Shown in pieces: positions 38,785 through 51,379 of a stretch of DNA of 64,000 bases (position 1 is the first letter of the stretch; each line of letters opens with the position of its first letter). A program made the position numbers and the translations under genes. Origin of the DNA: Legionella bononiensis. Lineage in GTDB: Bacteria; Pseudomonadota; Gammaproteobacteria; Legionellales; Legionellaceae. The notes under the pieces are model-generated. The model ran no database searches. It was not told the DNA's origin and saw nothing but the letters and a program-made list of their open reading frames with translations. Where the stretch lies: assembly GCF_016786215.1 (NCBI RefSeq), contig NZ_JADOBG010000003.1, forward strand, positions 62,001 to 126,000, given 5' to 3'.

Positions 38785-38933
38785 TATAAACTCCTGTAGT
38801 TTTGTCCTGTACCCAAGGAATTAGCCCAAGGATTCCACAGGACTTACGAATAACACCCAATCTCTTCGTTAAAAATTCCGTTTGCCTCTATCTTGGGGTG
38901 TTTCGTACGTCCTGATCCATTCAAATACCCGTA

Positions 38934-39248
38934 TTACACAGGCATATTCATTATGTCCTGATAAGCCTGAACCACTTTATTTCTAACCCGTAAAGTTGCT
39001 TCAAAACCCAAATTGGATTTTTGACTGGCGATCATTACCTCACCAAGACTTACATTGGGATCACCGAGCTCGAAACGTGTTTTCAAGGCATCTGCCGTTT
39101 GATTCATATCATTGACTTGACTCAAGGCCTTTTGAAAAACAAGATTAAAGGGCGTTTGTTTTACATCCGTCTCATTTACTGTCCCTTCTGCCTGAGCAGC
39201 CATTGTTCGTATTTGATTCATTAAATTTACTGTATTTATTTCACTCAC
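38934..39248 (-). CDS. fliE: Flagellar hook-basal body protein FliE
   Basis: This small protein joins the MS ring to the rod. I start at a GTG that yields MSEINTVNLMNQIRTMAAQ and 104 residues, exactly the usual FliE length, with AAGGGG about 8 bp upstream. Longer readings from ATGs up to 15 codons upstream are less likely. The C-terminal half (LGEVMIASQKSNLGFEATLRVRNKVVQAYQDIMNM) is the conserved FliE domain. It lies 72 bp after fleR. Confidence 0.92.
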   Translation of the reverse strand: MSEINTVNLMNQIRTMAAQAEGTVNETDVKQTPFNLVFQKALSQVNDMNQTADALKTRFELGDPNVSLGEVMIASQKSNLGFEATLRVRNKVVQAYQDIMNMPV

Positions 39249-39320
39249 TTCCCTGCCCCTTATCCTATCCATTGAAATCAACTCAACCATCAAAGCATAC
39301 TGTATCGAATTTGCTTAAGG

Positions 39321-40631
39321 TTAAACGACATATCCTTCTTCACGCATTTTAGCCAGCTTATATCTTAAAGTTCGTTCACTTACGCCTAATAATGCTGCTA
39401 CCTGTTGTCTGTTTCCTTCATGCTCCAATAAAGTTTTCTCAATCAATTCAAATTCATGTATTTGTAAATTTTTACTGCTTGCAGCTGCAGTTGTTTCAGG
39501 CGTCATCGTTGAGGTTAGTGATAACTGTAAATGTTCCCCTTCAATTATCCCTTGAGTTTGCAACACCAGAGCTCGTTGTATCACATTATCCAGCTCTCTT
39601 GCATTACCTGGCCAAGGATAAGACAACATCAGTTTTTGTGCCGTCGGACTAATTACCGGAACAACAGGCTGTTTGTGTTGACAATGTTTTCTGATTAAAT
39701 AATTAGCCAATGGAATAATATCATTTTTCCTTTCTCTCAAAGGATGCCATTGCAAAGGAAATATATTTAATCGATAAAACAAATCTTCACGAAATCGACC
39801 GGCCTGCACCTCATCTTTCAATTGTCTGTTTGTAGTTGCGAGAATACGAACATCCAGGCTGATCATTTTATTCGAGCCGATTCGCTCTACTTCTTTTTCC
39901 TGCAATACTCTCAGTAATTTAGCTTGTAAACTTAAAGACATTTCACTCACTTCATCGAGAAGCAAGGTGCCGCCCTGAGCTTGCTCAAATTTTCCAGGAG
40001 TCGATTTATAAGCCCCGGTGAATGAACCTTTCTCATAACCAAATAAAGTTGCTTCAAGCATCTGTTCTGGAATTGCTGCACAGTTAATTGCAATGAACGG
40101 ATTTTTTTTACGTGGAGAATGATCATGAATAAAGTGAGCCAATACTTCTTTTCCAGTTCCACTTTCCCCACTAATCATGACACCAACATCTGATTGCGCG
40201 ACCTTTAATGCCATAGTGAGTAAAGCCTGACTTTTGGGATCCTGGGCTATAGGTTCACCACTATCATCCACTTCAATTTTAATGAATTGGTTGATTTTTT
40301 CAGTTAATACCTGAGCACTGAACGGTTTTTGTAAATAATCAACGGCACCATGACGTATGGCAGTAACCGCATCCTCTACAGATCCGAAAGCAGTCATTAA
40401 TATAACAGGTAATCCAGGACGTTTTTTTTGGATTTCCGTTAATAATTGATTGCCATCCAGTTTATCCATTCTGATATCAGTTAATACCACTGCAGGATTA
40501 TGTAACTCAAGCAAAGTTAATGCTTCTTTGCCGTCTTTGGCTGTAATATAAGTATGACCGGAAATAGTCATAGTTTCAGCTAGAGCTTCTCTTAATACCG
40601 GATCGTCTTCAACAATTAAAACATGGCTCAT
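39321..40631 (-). CDS. fleR: Sigma-54-dependent response regulator FleR
   Basis: This NtrC-type activator turns on middle flagellar genes with sigma-54. The 436-residue protein has a receiver domain (DDP near residue 10, phospho-acceptor Asp in VVLTDIRMDKLDGN, Lys in YLQKPFS) and a AAA+ domain with GESGTGKEV, the sigma-54 contact loop GSFTGA (Ser for the usual Ala) and LLLDEVSEMS. A Fis-type helix-turn-helix follows (NRQQVAALLGVSERTLRYKL). It lies 20 bp after its sensor partner fleS. Confidence 0.93.
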   Translation of the reverse strand: MSHVLIVEDDPVLREALAETMTISGHTYITAKDGKEALTLLELHNPAVVLTDIRMDKLDGNQLLTEIQKKRPGLPVILMTAFGSVEDAVTAIRHGAVDYLQKPFSAQVLTEKINQFIKIEVDDSGEPIAQDPKSQALLTMALKVAQSDVGVMISGESGTGKEVLAHFIHDHSPRKKNPFIAINCAAIPEQMLEATLFGYEKGSFTGAYKSTPGKFEQAQGGTLLLDEVSEMSLSLQAKLLRVLQEKEVERIGSNKMISLDVRILATTNRQLKDEVQAGRFREDLFYRLNIFPLQWHPLRERKNDIIPLANYLIRKHCQHKQPVVPVISPTAQKLMLSYPWPGNARELDNVIQRALVLQTQGIIEGEHLQLSLTSTMTPETTAAASSKNLQIHEFELIEKTLLEHEGNRQQVAALLGVSERTLRYKLAKMREEGYVV

Positions 40632-40651
40632 AAATATCCTTTATTCTAGTT

Positions 40652-41671
40652 TCATTCGATTCTGTTCATACCTGGTATATACAAATTTACCTGTGTACCT
40701 TCGCCTTCAACAGATTCTAAGGTCACTTTACCTCCATGAGCTTTCACAACTGCAAAAACAACCGCTAATCCTAAACCAGTGCCTTGTGCTTTAGTAGTAA
40801 AGAATGGTGAAAAGGCTTGTGCTTTTACCTCGTCACTCATCCCCTTTCCATTATCCTCTACTGATATTTGTATACCTGAATCATCCATAGATGCAAGAGT
40901 TAAATATATTTCTGTCGCTTCTGATTGCAAAGCATTGATTACAAGATTCAAAACTGCACCAATTAATGACTCTCCGTGAATGGATGATTCACGAGTTATC
41001 AACTGATTGTTTACTTTAAATAATGCAGAAGATGACTCTATATAAGGCTGTGCTCTTTGCATTAATTGAGAGCACCAGTAAGTCATATCTATAAATGTCG
41101 GTTTAATTGATGTACCTCGGGCAAACAAGAGTAAATCATGAATTTGTTGTTCAATACTCCCATGACACTCCTGTAATCGCCGTATCCAGTTTTTTATGCG
41201 GGGATCAAGTTCAGGTAAGTTATTTAAATGCTCCGTATATAAAATTGCTGAAGACAAGGGAGTTCTGATTTGATGAGCCAGCTGGGCAGTCATCGTTCCT
41301 ATAGATACCAATCGTTTCTCATTTTCTCTCGCTTTCTCATAATCCCGTGTCGCAGTAATATCCGATAGAGTAATTAAGATACCAGGTAAACTATCAAGAG
41401 ATGAAATAGCAACATGTACCCGTCGTCCATCAGCCAAAGACACCTCATGACCATCATCAGCACGTGGAACAAATGCCCGTTGAATGACATCCAACCATAA
41501 GGATCCGATTAATCCATAGCCTAGCATCGCTTCAGCGGAAGGATTTAACCATACCACACGCCCTTGTGCATTCAATATTACAAGCGCAATAGGTAAACTG
41601 GATAAGATATCCCATTCAGAAAATTCAATCTGTGGTTTTACCGCACATGTCTCGTAATTACAATATTGCAT
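40652..41671 (-). CDS. fleS: Sensor histidine kinase FleS
   Basis: This cytosolic kinase phosphorylates FleR. The 339-residue protein has an N-terminal PAS domain (PIALVILNAQGRVVWLNPSAEAMLGYG), a HisKA region with the phospho-His in LAHQIRTPLSSA (about residue 134), and a HATPase domain with NLVINALQS, EDNGKGMSDEVKAQAFSPFFTTK and GTGLGLAVV. No membrane segment is present, as in Pseudomonas FleS. It heads the leftward flagellar run behind a sigma-54-type promoter. Confidence 0.93.
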   Translation of the reverse strand: MQYCNYETCAVKPQIEFSEWDILSSLPIALVILNAQGRVVWLNPSAEAMLGYGLIGSLWLDVIQRAFVPRADDGHEVSLADGRRVHVAISSLDSLPGILITLSDITATRDYEKARENEKRLVSIGTMTAQLAHQIRTPLSSAILYTEHLNNLPELDPRIKNWIRRLQECHGSIEQQIHDLLLFARGTSIKPTFIDMTYWCSQLMQRAQPYIESSSALFKVNNQLITRESSIHGESLIGAVLNLVINALQSEATEIYLTLASMDDSGIQISVEDNGKGMSDEVKAQAFSPFFTTKAQGTGLGLAVVFAVVKAHGGKVTLESVEGEGTQVNLYIPGMNRIE

Positions 41672-41709
41672 AAAATCAATAATTAATAAGATAAATAATT
41701 ATGACTTTA

Positions 41710-41724
41710 GCAAATTTCACGCCA
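41710..41724 (-). promoter_or_regulatory. Sigma-54 promoter of fleSR
   Basis: Reading leftwards, TGGCGT-GAAAT-TTGC matches the -24/-12 consensus TGGCAC-N5-TTGC with exact spacing, 38 bp upstream of the fleS ATG. FleQ with RpoN would be the expected activators by analogy with Pseudomonas. Confidence 0.75.
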
Positions 41725-42000
41725 AAATGAAAATGTCTTTAAAATCAATTAATTAATTACTTTGAAGTGAATGTTTTTTAATTTTTGCACAAGATAATCT
41801 CTTTATTCCAGATTTTTTTGACATGTCATGAAGTACTGAATAGTCAAAAGTCCTATTCAGCAGCGCTTTTCAGAGCTATCCATTAGCTCTCTGGATGATG
41901 CATTCAAAATTGAAAGATCATTAAAAAACACAGTATTTTTAGGAATTAGTGAAAATATTAGTCATAACTTTGACACTGGACGTGCATGAGTTCAAACAGC

Positions 42001-42043
42001 ATCGATTTCATGACATTGTTCAGAGCAATCTCATGAAATCGAT
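42001..42043 (-). terminator. Perfect 13-bp inverted repeat downstream of the outer-membrane protein gene
   Basis: ATCGATTTCATGA (42001-42013) and TCATGAAATCGAT (42031-42043) pair perfectly around a 17-nt loop, about 70 bp past the outer-membrane protein stop. It is probably its terminator. The rest of the 440-bp gap up to fleS shows no gene besides the sigma-54 promoter. Confidence 0.55.
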
Positions 42044-42111
42044 TCGGTGCATGCTTCTATGAATCAGCAACAGGCACCTGGATATAAATGATATAATTCA
42101 ACATCTGTGCA

Positions 42112-42921
42112 TCAAATCAGTACGCGTAACTCTGCATACACCTCATTTGCCGTAAAGGAACCGTTCCAGGGAGTAACACTCACACCGGTTCTACCACTAG
42201 GCGCTGATAAAGATGACAGAATGTAGTTAGGAAATGGTATCTTTCCCCCATCAAAGTAATCATAACCAACTGCGAGTGAAGTTCGTTGCGTTAATTGAGC
42301 AGAGATACCAGCACCAACCCGCCAGGCAAATTCACTATCAGTGCTTGTTTGATTGACCGAGGCGATTTCTGTTCGACCAGCTCCAAAAGGTGCTGATATT
42401 GTTCTAAAATCTTTAACATTTAAATAATCTACCCCAATTCCACCACCGACATAGGGTTGAAGTGAAAAAGTGCCAACCTGCCATAATAACTTTGAAGTGA
42501 GAGTGCCCAGATCAACCCAACCATTAACCATGACACTGTTACTGTCCATTTTAAATTTTCGGGTTCGTACATCACCGGTAAATCCAGGAACGCCATTGTT
42601 TGATCCGGTTTGATACTTCGAATAGTCGTAATCACCTCGGTGTTCAAATCGAGCGTCCAAACGCAGATAGTCGGTGATGTAACGTCCCACTCCAAAAAAT
42701 AACAGTGCCGCTGAATCTAAATCATTTGAATAACCTTGATTGGAAAAATCCCAGATTGCGGGGTCAACAGTGATATCGGCATCGTTTGACCAGGAAGAAC
42801 CTGCTCCACCAACTAGATACCAGGATTCTGGCTGTACAGCGGGTCCCATAGTTCCAGCAACGGCTATTGAAGAAATACTTAATGCAAGACAAGCTGGAGC
42901 TAGTTTGTAACATTTTTTCAT
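42112..42921 (-). CDS. Outer-membrane beta-barrel protein
   Basis: This 269-residue protein has a cleavable signal peptide (MKKCYKLAPACLALSISSIAVA) and a mature start GTMGPAVQPESW, typical of a family of Legionella surface barrels. The rest is alternating-hydrophobic strands with aromatic girdles (LFFGVGRYITDYLRLDARFEHRGDY, LQPYVGGGIGVDYLNV, RTSLAVGYDYFDGG), ending in a strand VYAELRVLI, as needed for BAM insertion. Size suggests an 8-10-strand barrel like OmpW/OmpA-type porin-like proteins. A second ATG two codons upstream is possible. The function is unknown; a surface antigen or adhesin role is guesswork. Confidence 0.85.
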   Translation of the reverse strand: MKKCYKLAPACLALSISSIAVAGTMGPAVQPESWYLVGGAGSSWSNDADITVDPAIWDFSNQGYSNDLDSAALLFFGVGRYITDYLRLDARFEHRGDYDYSKYQTGSNNGVPGFTGDVRTRKFKMDSNSVMVNGWVDLGTLTSKLLWQVGTFSLQPYVGGGIGVDYLNVKDFRTISAPFGAGRTEIASVNQTSTDSEFAWRVGAGISAQLTQRTSLAVGYDYFDGGKIPFPNYILSSLSAPSGRTGVSVTPWNGSFTANEVYAELRVLI

Positions 42922-43116
42922 GAACATAAATCCCTTTATTTGTTAAGATTGATATTTATACCTGAAATTTGTGATATAAATCAATAAAGAATCAGTGGAT
43001 TGGATAAAATTTAATGCAACTACTGAAATTTAACGTGTTCAATAGCTCGCTCCCCCTCCTCTCGAATACAGTAAGCATCACCTCAAGCCGGCACAATGCC
43101 TGTATGGGGAGATCCT

Positions 43117-43513
43117 TCGCTACGCTCAGGATGACGAAATAAAACACCCGGCATCACGAGTGAAACGAGGGCTCTCCTGAATGTGGTGCTGTTCCTGCAT
43201 TTGGAGATCCTTCGCTACGCTCAGGATGACGAAATAGAACACCCGTCATCCCGAGTGAAACGAGAGATCTCCTGAATGTGGTACTGTACCTGCAATTGGA
43301 GATCCCTCACTAAGTTCCGAATGACGAATTAAAAAACCCGTCATCCCGAGTGAAACGAGGGATCTCCTGGATGTGGTGCTATACCTGCAATTGGAGATCC
43401 CCCACTAAGCTCAGGATGACGAATTAAAAACACCCGTCATCCCGAGTGAAACGAGGGATCTCCTGAATGTGGTGCTGTACCTGCATTGAGAGATCCTTCA
43501 CTATGCTTTGGGT
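43117..43513. repeat. Palindromic tandem array, family B (about four units)
   Basis: Units start at 43147, 43242, 43337 and 43433, a regular period of 95-96 bp, preceded by a half unit. Each is an inverted repeat running from CCCGTCATCCCGAGTGAAACGAGGGATCTCC to GGAGATCCTTCGCTACGCTCAGGATGACGAA. The last unit decays near 43510. It fills most of the 633-bp gap between rarA and the outer-membrane protein gene. Unit sequences differ at about 5-15% of positions. Confidence 0.92.
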
Positions 43514-43554
43514 GGTGAAATTCCTGGATTTGTTGGGAAGTTACACGTAACAGT

Positions 43555-44853
43555 CTAACTTTCTGAATCTTCATCCAATTTTTTTAAAAATGCGAGTTTT
43601 TCAGCGATTTTGATTTCCAATCCTCTTGGCACCGGTTTATACCATTGAGGATCTTTAATGCCATCTGGAAAATAATGTTCACCAGCAGCATAACCCAGTG
43701 GCTCATCATGAGCATAACGATATTCCCGTCCATGTCCCAACTCTTTCAATAACTTGGTAGGAGCATTACGTAAATGGACAGGAACCTCTCTGGACTTATC
43801 TTTTTTTACAAAAGACATGGCCTGATTGAACGCAACATAACCGGCGTTACTTTTTGCGGCAACCGCAAGGTAAATTACTGCCTGGGCCAAAGCTAACTCC
43901 CCTTCGGGAGAACCCAATCGCTCATAAGTAGTGGCTGCATCATTAGCTATTTGCATACCCTTGGGATCAGCCAATCCAATATCTTCCCAGGCCATTCGAA
44001 CGATGCGTCTGGCGAGATAATGCGGATCTACTCCACCATCAAGCATACGACATAACCAATATAGTGCTGCATCGGGATCAGAACCACGTACCGATTTATG
44101 CAATGCAGAAATTTGATCATAAAAATTGTCGCCGCCTTTATCAAAACGTCTGGAATTTGGAGCCAATGCATTCGTTACCAATTCATTAGTTACTGCAGTA
44201 ACATTCATTGCTGTACAAGCTGTATTAATTTGCTCAAGCAGATTAAGGAGCCTTCTTGCGTCACCATCAGAACAGGCGATAATGACATCCAAAGCCTGAT
44301 CATCAAATTGCAGATGGGGTAAAACAGCTGTATGGGCTCGTTGAAATAACTCCTTTAATTCATCATCCGATAAAGATTTTAAAACATAAACCTGTGCGCG
44401 GGACAGCAGCGCTGAATTTACTTCAAATGAAGGATTTTCGGTGGTCGCTCCAATAAATGTTACGAGTCCTGATTCAGTATAAGGCAGCAATGCATCTTGT
44501 TGTGCTTTATTGAAACGATGAATTTCATCAATGAATAAAATAGTCTGTTTATCATGTATTAAATGTTCCTGCGCTTGCTCCATGGCTGCGCGAATTTCTT
44601 TAACACCTGAAAAAACGGCAGACAAGGCTATCCACTCACAGTCAAAGGCCTGAGCTGTTAACCGCGCAATCGTAGTTTTACCTACCCCGGGTGGCCCCCA
44701 AAGTATCATGGAATGAAGTTTCCGACCGGTAAAACTCAATCGTAAGGGTTTACCTTCACCAAGCAAATGACTTTGTCCAATCACTTCATCAAGATGCTTG
44801 GGCCTTAAAAATTCAGCTAAAGGAGGGACAGGTTCCGTATTAAACAAGCTCAT
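43555..44853 (-). CDS. rarA: Replication-associated recombination protein RarA (MgsA)
   Basis: This AAA+ ATPase acts at stalled replication forks. The 432-residue protein begins PLAEFLRPKHLDEVIGQSHLLGEGKPLR, has Walker A ILWGPPGVGKTTIARL (about residue 50), DEIHRFNKAQQDALLPYTE, sensor ATTENPSFEVNSALLSRAQV, and the C-terminal tetramerisation domain (HYFPDGIKDPQWYKPVPRGLE). It follows lolA by 88 bp; the ftsK-lolA-rarA order is conserved in many gammaproteobacteria. Confidence 0.95.
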   Translation of the reverse strand: MSLFNTEPVPPLAEFLRPKHLDEVIGQSHLLGEGKPLRLSFTGRKLHSMILWGPPGVGKTTIARLTAQAFDCEWIALSAVFSGVKEIRAAMEQAQEHLIHDKQTILFIDEIHRFNKAQQDALLPYTESGLVTFIGATTENPSFEVNSALLSRAQVYVLKSLSDDELKELFQRAHTAVLPHLQFDDQALDVIIACSDGDARRLLNLLEQINTACTAMNVTAVTNELVTNALAPNSRRFDKGGDNFYDQISALHKSVRGSDPDAALYWLCRMLDGGVDPHYLARRIVRMAWEDIGLADPKGMQIANDAATTYERLGSPEGELALAQAVIYLAVAAKSNAGYVAFNQAMSFVKKDKSREVPVHLRNAPTKLLKELGHGREYRYAHDEPLGYAAGEHYFPDGIKDPQWYKPVPRGLEIKIAEKLAFLKKLDEDSES

Positions 44854-44941
44854 TCGTACATACCATTATGAATTATGCCATGATCTATAATAGCTAAGCT
44901 GACCGATTTGAACGCTAAAACAGCTCAAAACGGTCAGTTAT

Positions 44942-45550
44942 TTATTGCTGGACTAAATCGACCCCTTTGGGCGGCTTAAATTGAAACAGTTTAGCTGGTA
45001 ACTTAGGATTGGATTTTATTTGCACTAATTTAACAGTAGTTACTTGCCCTAATTGATCATGCAACTCCAGACCCGTTAATTTATCCTCTGTGAAAATCAA
45101 TTTAATTTGCTGAAAATTTTCTTTTGGAGATTTCGATTTCAAATCAAAAGTAGTTACCTGCCCATCAGTTTTCTGGGTTACTTCAAAATCTCTGGTGACT
45201 GTATCATCATAACCACTCAAAAATAACGCGGCAGTTCCACCTAACCCTTTTTCCTGCTTTTTAACTGTGACTTGCTCTAAATCCACATCATAAACCCACA
45301 TTTTCGTTCCATCAGCAACAACAAGCTGCTCCATTGGATCGATCGTTTGCCAACGAAAACGTCCTGGTCTCTGTAGAGCCATTGTTCCTGAAGAACGAGA
45401 GACTTCCTTCTTTTTAGCTTTTACTATTTGATTAAAATTTGCAGTCATAGTTCTGATCGCATTAAGTTTCTCTTGTAATAACTCACCCGAAGTCTGGCTG
45501 AACAAACTACTGGAAAAACAAAACAGGATCATTAAAATTAATTTTTTCAT
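44942..45550 (-). CDS. lolA: Outer-membrane lipoprotein carrier LolA
   Basis: This periplasmic chaperone ferries lipoproteins from LolCDE to LolB. The 202-residue protein has a signal peptide (MKKLILMILFCFSSSLFSQT) and the LolA beta-barrel features TANFNQIVKAKKKEVSRSSGTMALQRPGRFRWQ and GTKMWVYDVDLEQVTVK. I prefer the second ATG because GAGGA lies 6 bp before it. Translation starts just past the ftsK stop. Confidence 0.92.
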   Translation of the reverse strand: MKKLILMILFCFSSSLFSQTSGELLQEKLNAIRTMTANFNQIVKAKKKEVSRSSGTMALQRPGRFRWQTIDPMEQLVVADGTKMWVYDVDLEQVTVKKQEKGLGGTAALFLSGYDDTVTRDFEVTQKTDGQVTTFDLKSKSPKENFQQIKLIFTEDKLTGLELHDQLGQVTTVKLVQIKSNPKLPAKLFQFKPPKGVDLVQQ

Positions 45551-45552
45551 TC

Positions 45553-48957
<3,405 letters not shown>

Positions 48958-49070
48958 AATAGTGCAGTCGGGCTTCGTAGAAGATCCAACTGCCAAATTT
49001 AGGATAATAGAGCCAACAGAGAGTGTTGGCTGTATTCTTTATAAAATGACCTTAAGGATTAAGGACTACA

Positions 49071-49754
49071 TTGGTTGATACTGGCTATATTTTTCCGGAC
49101 CCTGAAACCAGCGACAAACAAGGACTGCTTGCTATAGGCGGTGATTTATGTCCACAGCGTATAATTCAAGCCTATACTCAAGGTATTTTCCCTTGGTTTG
49201 AACCAGGATGTCCTATTCTATGGTGGTCGCCCAATCCCAGATTGATTCTGCTTCCTGACCAAATGAACGTATCAAGGAGTCTTGGAAAATCGTTAAAAAA
49301 ACCCTTCAAATTATCCATAGATACCGCATTTCAACAGGTCATTACTTCATGCGCCACCTGTTCAGGGCGTTTCAATAATACCTGGATTACCCATGAAATG
49401 ATTACCGCCTACACTACTCTTCACGCAATGGGCTATGCCCATTCATTTGAAGTATGGCAGGATGAAAAGCTTGTTGGTGGATTATACGGCATCAGCCTGG
49501 GAAAAGGTTTCTTCGGTGAGTCCATGTTCCATAAAGTGACTGACGCATCAAAAATTGCTTTATACTATCTGTGCCAGACACTTAAAGATTGGGAGTTTGA
49601 TTTCATCGATTGCCAAATGCCAACCAATCATTTACTTCGGTTGGGTGCCACCGTCATCAGTAGAAAAGAATTTCTACATTTATTGGAGTTAACACTAAAA
49701 AATCCCAATAAACTGGGCCAATGGGATCATCCCTTGAAGTTATCCTTAAAATAA
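49071..49754 (+). CDS. aat: Leucyl/phenylalanyl-tRNA-protein transferase
   Basis: This N-end-rule enzyme adds Leu or Phe to proteins with N-terminal Arg or Lys, marking them for ClpAP. The 227-residue protein has FPDPETSDKQGLLAIGGDL, IFPWFEPGCPILWWSPNPR and SFEVWQDEKLVGGLYGISLGKGFFGESMFH, the core of the family. The start is TTG, supported by AAGGA 5 bp upstream. Its 3' end overlaps the convergent parB-like gene by 28 bp. Confidence 0.94.
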   Translation: MVDTGYIFPDPETSDKQGLLAIGGDLCPQRIIQAYTQGIFPWFEPGCPILWWSPNPRLILLPDQMNVSRSLGKSLKKPFKLSIDTAFQQVITSCATCSGRFNNTWITHEMITAYTTLHAMGYAHSFEVWQDEKLVGGLYGISLGKGFFGESMFHKVTDASKIALYYLCQTLKDWEFDFIDCQMPTNHLLRLGATVISRKEFLHLLELTLKNPNKLGQWDHPLKLSLK

Positions 49755-50635
49755 TTATTGGCAAAATCCGTTATATTTTTCTCCAGTGTACCGACCAGCT
49801 CTTTAAAATTACCATGATTGACCAACGATTTATCCAATTTGATTCTTCCTTGATGCAGGTTCATCAAAATTTTTCCATTAAATTCAATTTGGTGATCGCT
49901 GAGGTTTTCGGGTGGTCTGCGTTTCAGCTGAAGATTAATCTTAGTCTCAACTGCCCTGATTATTCGCTTTTCACCAAAGCCCTGAGCAATTTTTTTTGCA
50001 ATACTGAATAAGGCATCAAGATAAACGGTTCCCTTATCAGATAGGGTCTTGATTGTAACTGCAGTCCTGGCAGATACTTTGGACATATCTCCAACTGCTC
50101 GCCAGAGTTCTGCTGGTACCTGAGCGAACGCAAGGTAACTCTCAAGTTGTTGTCGACTTATATTTAATCTGTGGCATAATTGATCAGGAGTGATTTTCGC
50201 TGTAGTTAATAAAGTATGATAGAGCATTCCTTTCGAATAATCAGAAACAGTTTCTTTCTCATAATCGGCTATAAGCACGGTTATTGCCTGCTCAAAACTT
50301 AAATTTCTAATAACTGCCTGAACTTCAAGGTGATGAGTCTTGCACGCCATCCATCTCCTATACCCTGCAATGACAACATATTGTGCGGATGGATTATCTT
50401 TAGGCTTGAAAGTCTCAGATACTCTGACCACAATGATAGGCTGACACTGCCCCGCTTGTTTAATACTTAAAGCTAAAGAATCAATACACCCTAATTCAAA
50501 TGAGCTTCGTTCGCGATACTCCCATGTATCAATTGTGTTACAATCTAACTTTACAATATGTTCAGAATATCCCAGTTCCTGCTCAACGGATTTAAATCGT
50601 TCAAGGATCGCATCAGATAGACAAAAATTCTGCAT
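49727..50635 (-). CDS. ParB-like partition protein, plasmid type
   Basis: This 302-residue ParB/RepB-family protein probably binds a centromere-like site. It contains the ParB N-domain (LALSIKQAGQCQPIIVVRV, YVVIAGYRRWMACKTHHLEVQAVI), with GYRRWMAC as the CTP-binding box region, and a helix-turn-helix (TPDQLCHRLNISRQQLESYLAFAQV). The sequence is not close to the chromosomal ParB next to gidAB. I start at the ATG preceded by AAGGAG, five codons into the longest reading. It follows parA by 19 bp, as in plasmid parAB operons, but no replication gene is present. It is probably a relic or a domesticated element. Confidence 0.82.
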   Translation of the reverse strand: MQNFCLSDAILERFKSVEQELGYSEHIVKLDCNTIDTWEYRERSSFELGCIDSLALSIKQAGQCQPIIVVRVSETFKPKDNPSAQYVVIAGYRRWMACKTHHLEVQAVIRNLSFEQAITVLIADYEKETVSDYSKGMLYHTLLTTAKITPDQLCHRLNISRQQLESYLAFAQVPAELWRAVGDMSKVSARTAVTIKTLSDKGTVYLDALFSIAKKIAQGFGEKRIIRAVETKINLQLKRRPPENLSDHQIEFNGKILMNLHQGRIKLDKSLVNHGNFKELVGTLEKNITDFANNYFKDNFKG

Positions 50636-50654
50636 TTTGTACTCCTTCATTTTC

Positions 50655-51341
50655 CTATACAGGACTTACCCTTTGTGCCACTGTATCTGTATTTTGTGAA
50701 TGGAGAGGAGGATATGGTTTCGCCCATATATTAGCAATTTTAATGACCTCATCTGCTAAAGACAAAAACTCTTTATGACTATCACATCCTGGACGATAAT
50801 TTCCTAGCCATTTCCCCTGAAATGGACTTTCCAATACTGCTGCTTTAGTGGATATGGACGTTTCAAATGCTTGTCCAGATTTAATGAGTTCAGACAATAA
50901 TTTTTCTGATAATTTATGTCGTTTATTGATTTTGCAGCCCAAAATTTTAAAAGGTTTTTGCGCCATTCTAGGTATGGATATAGCATCCGTGAGATTACTT
51001 TGATCCAAAAAACTTGGAGAACAAGGTAAAATAATTAAGTCTGAAAGCATTATTGCTTTAAATGCGGCAGGCATGTAGTTGGGAGGAGTATCCAAAACAA
51101 TAAAATCATAAGTCCTCCTTAATGACTCCATTGTATCCATGGGTTTTTCTTCAAAAAGTTCGATTACAAAATTGATGTGATTCCCTTGTTTAGCCCAATT
51201 TATAGCATCAGGTTTATCTTTATCCATATCCGCAACTATTGCTTTATAGCCTTTCTCTAATAAAGCACCACACAAATTAATGGCTGTAGTTGTTTTAGTA
51301 CTTCCACCCTTTGATTGGCTGACTGCTATAACATAGCCCAT
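50655..51341 (-). CDS. ParA-like partition ATPase, plasmid type
   Basis: This 228-residue small ParA/MinD-family ATPase has the deviant Walker A as SKGGSTKTTT (about residues 9-18), where the usual KGGVGKTT or KGGSGKTT has Thr for Gly, keeping both lysines. Walker A' is VADMDKDKPDAINWAKQG and Walker B FIVLDTPPNYMPAA. It lacks the N-terminal helix-turn-helix of P1-type ParA. The start is the ATG 5 bp after GGAGG, not an upstream in-frame codon. It is the first gene of a parAB pair, behind an AT-rich inverted repeat. Confidence 0.85.
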   Translation of the reverse strand: MGYVIAVSQSKGGSTKTTTAINLCGALLEKGYKAIVADMDKDKPDAINWAKQGNHINFVIELFEEKPMDTMESLRRTYDFIVLDTPPNYMPAAFKAIMLSDLIILPCSPSFLDQSNLTDAISIPRMAQKPFKILGCKINKRHKLSEKLLSELIKSGQAFETSISTKAAVLESPFQGKWLGNYRPGCDSHKEFLSLADEVIKIANIWAKPYPPLHSQNTDTVAQRVSPV

Positions 51342-51379
51342 AAGACCTCCATGTAGCTTAGGATTTCTCCCATTATTAT

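Noticed and set aside
43117..43513. Regular repeats with a 95-bp period considered as a CRISPR array
   Set aside because: Units are inverted repeats with no unique spacers, the period is too long, and no cas genes are near.
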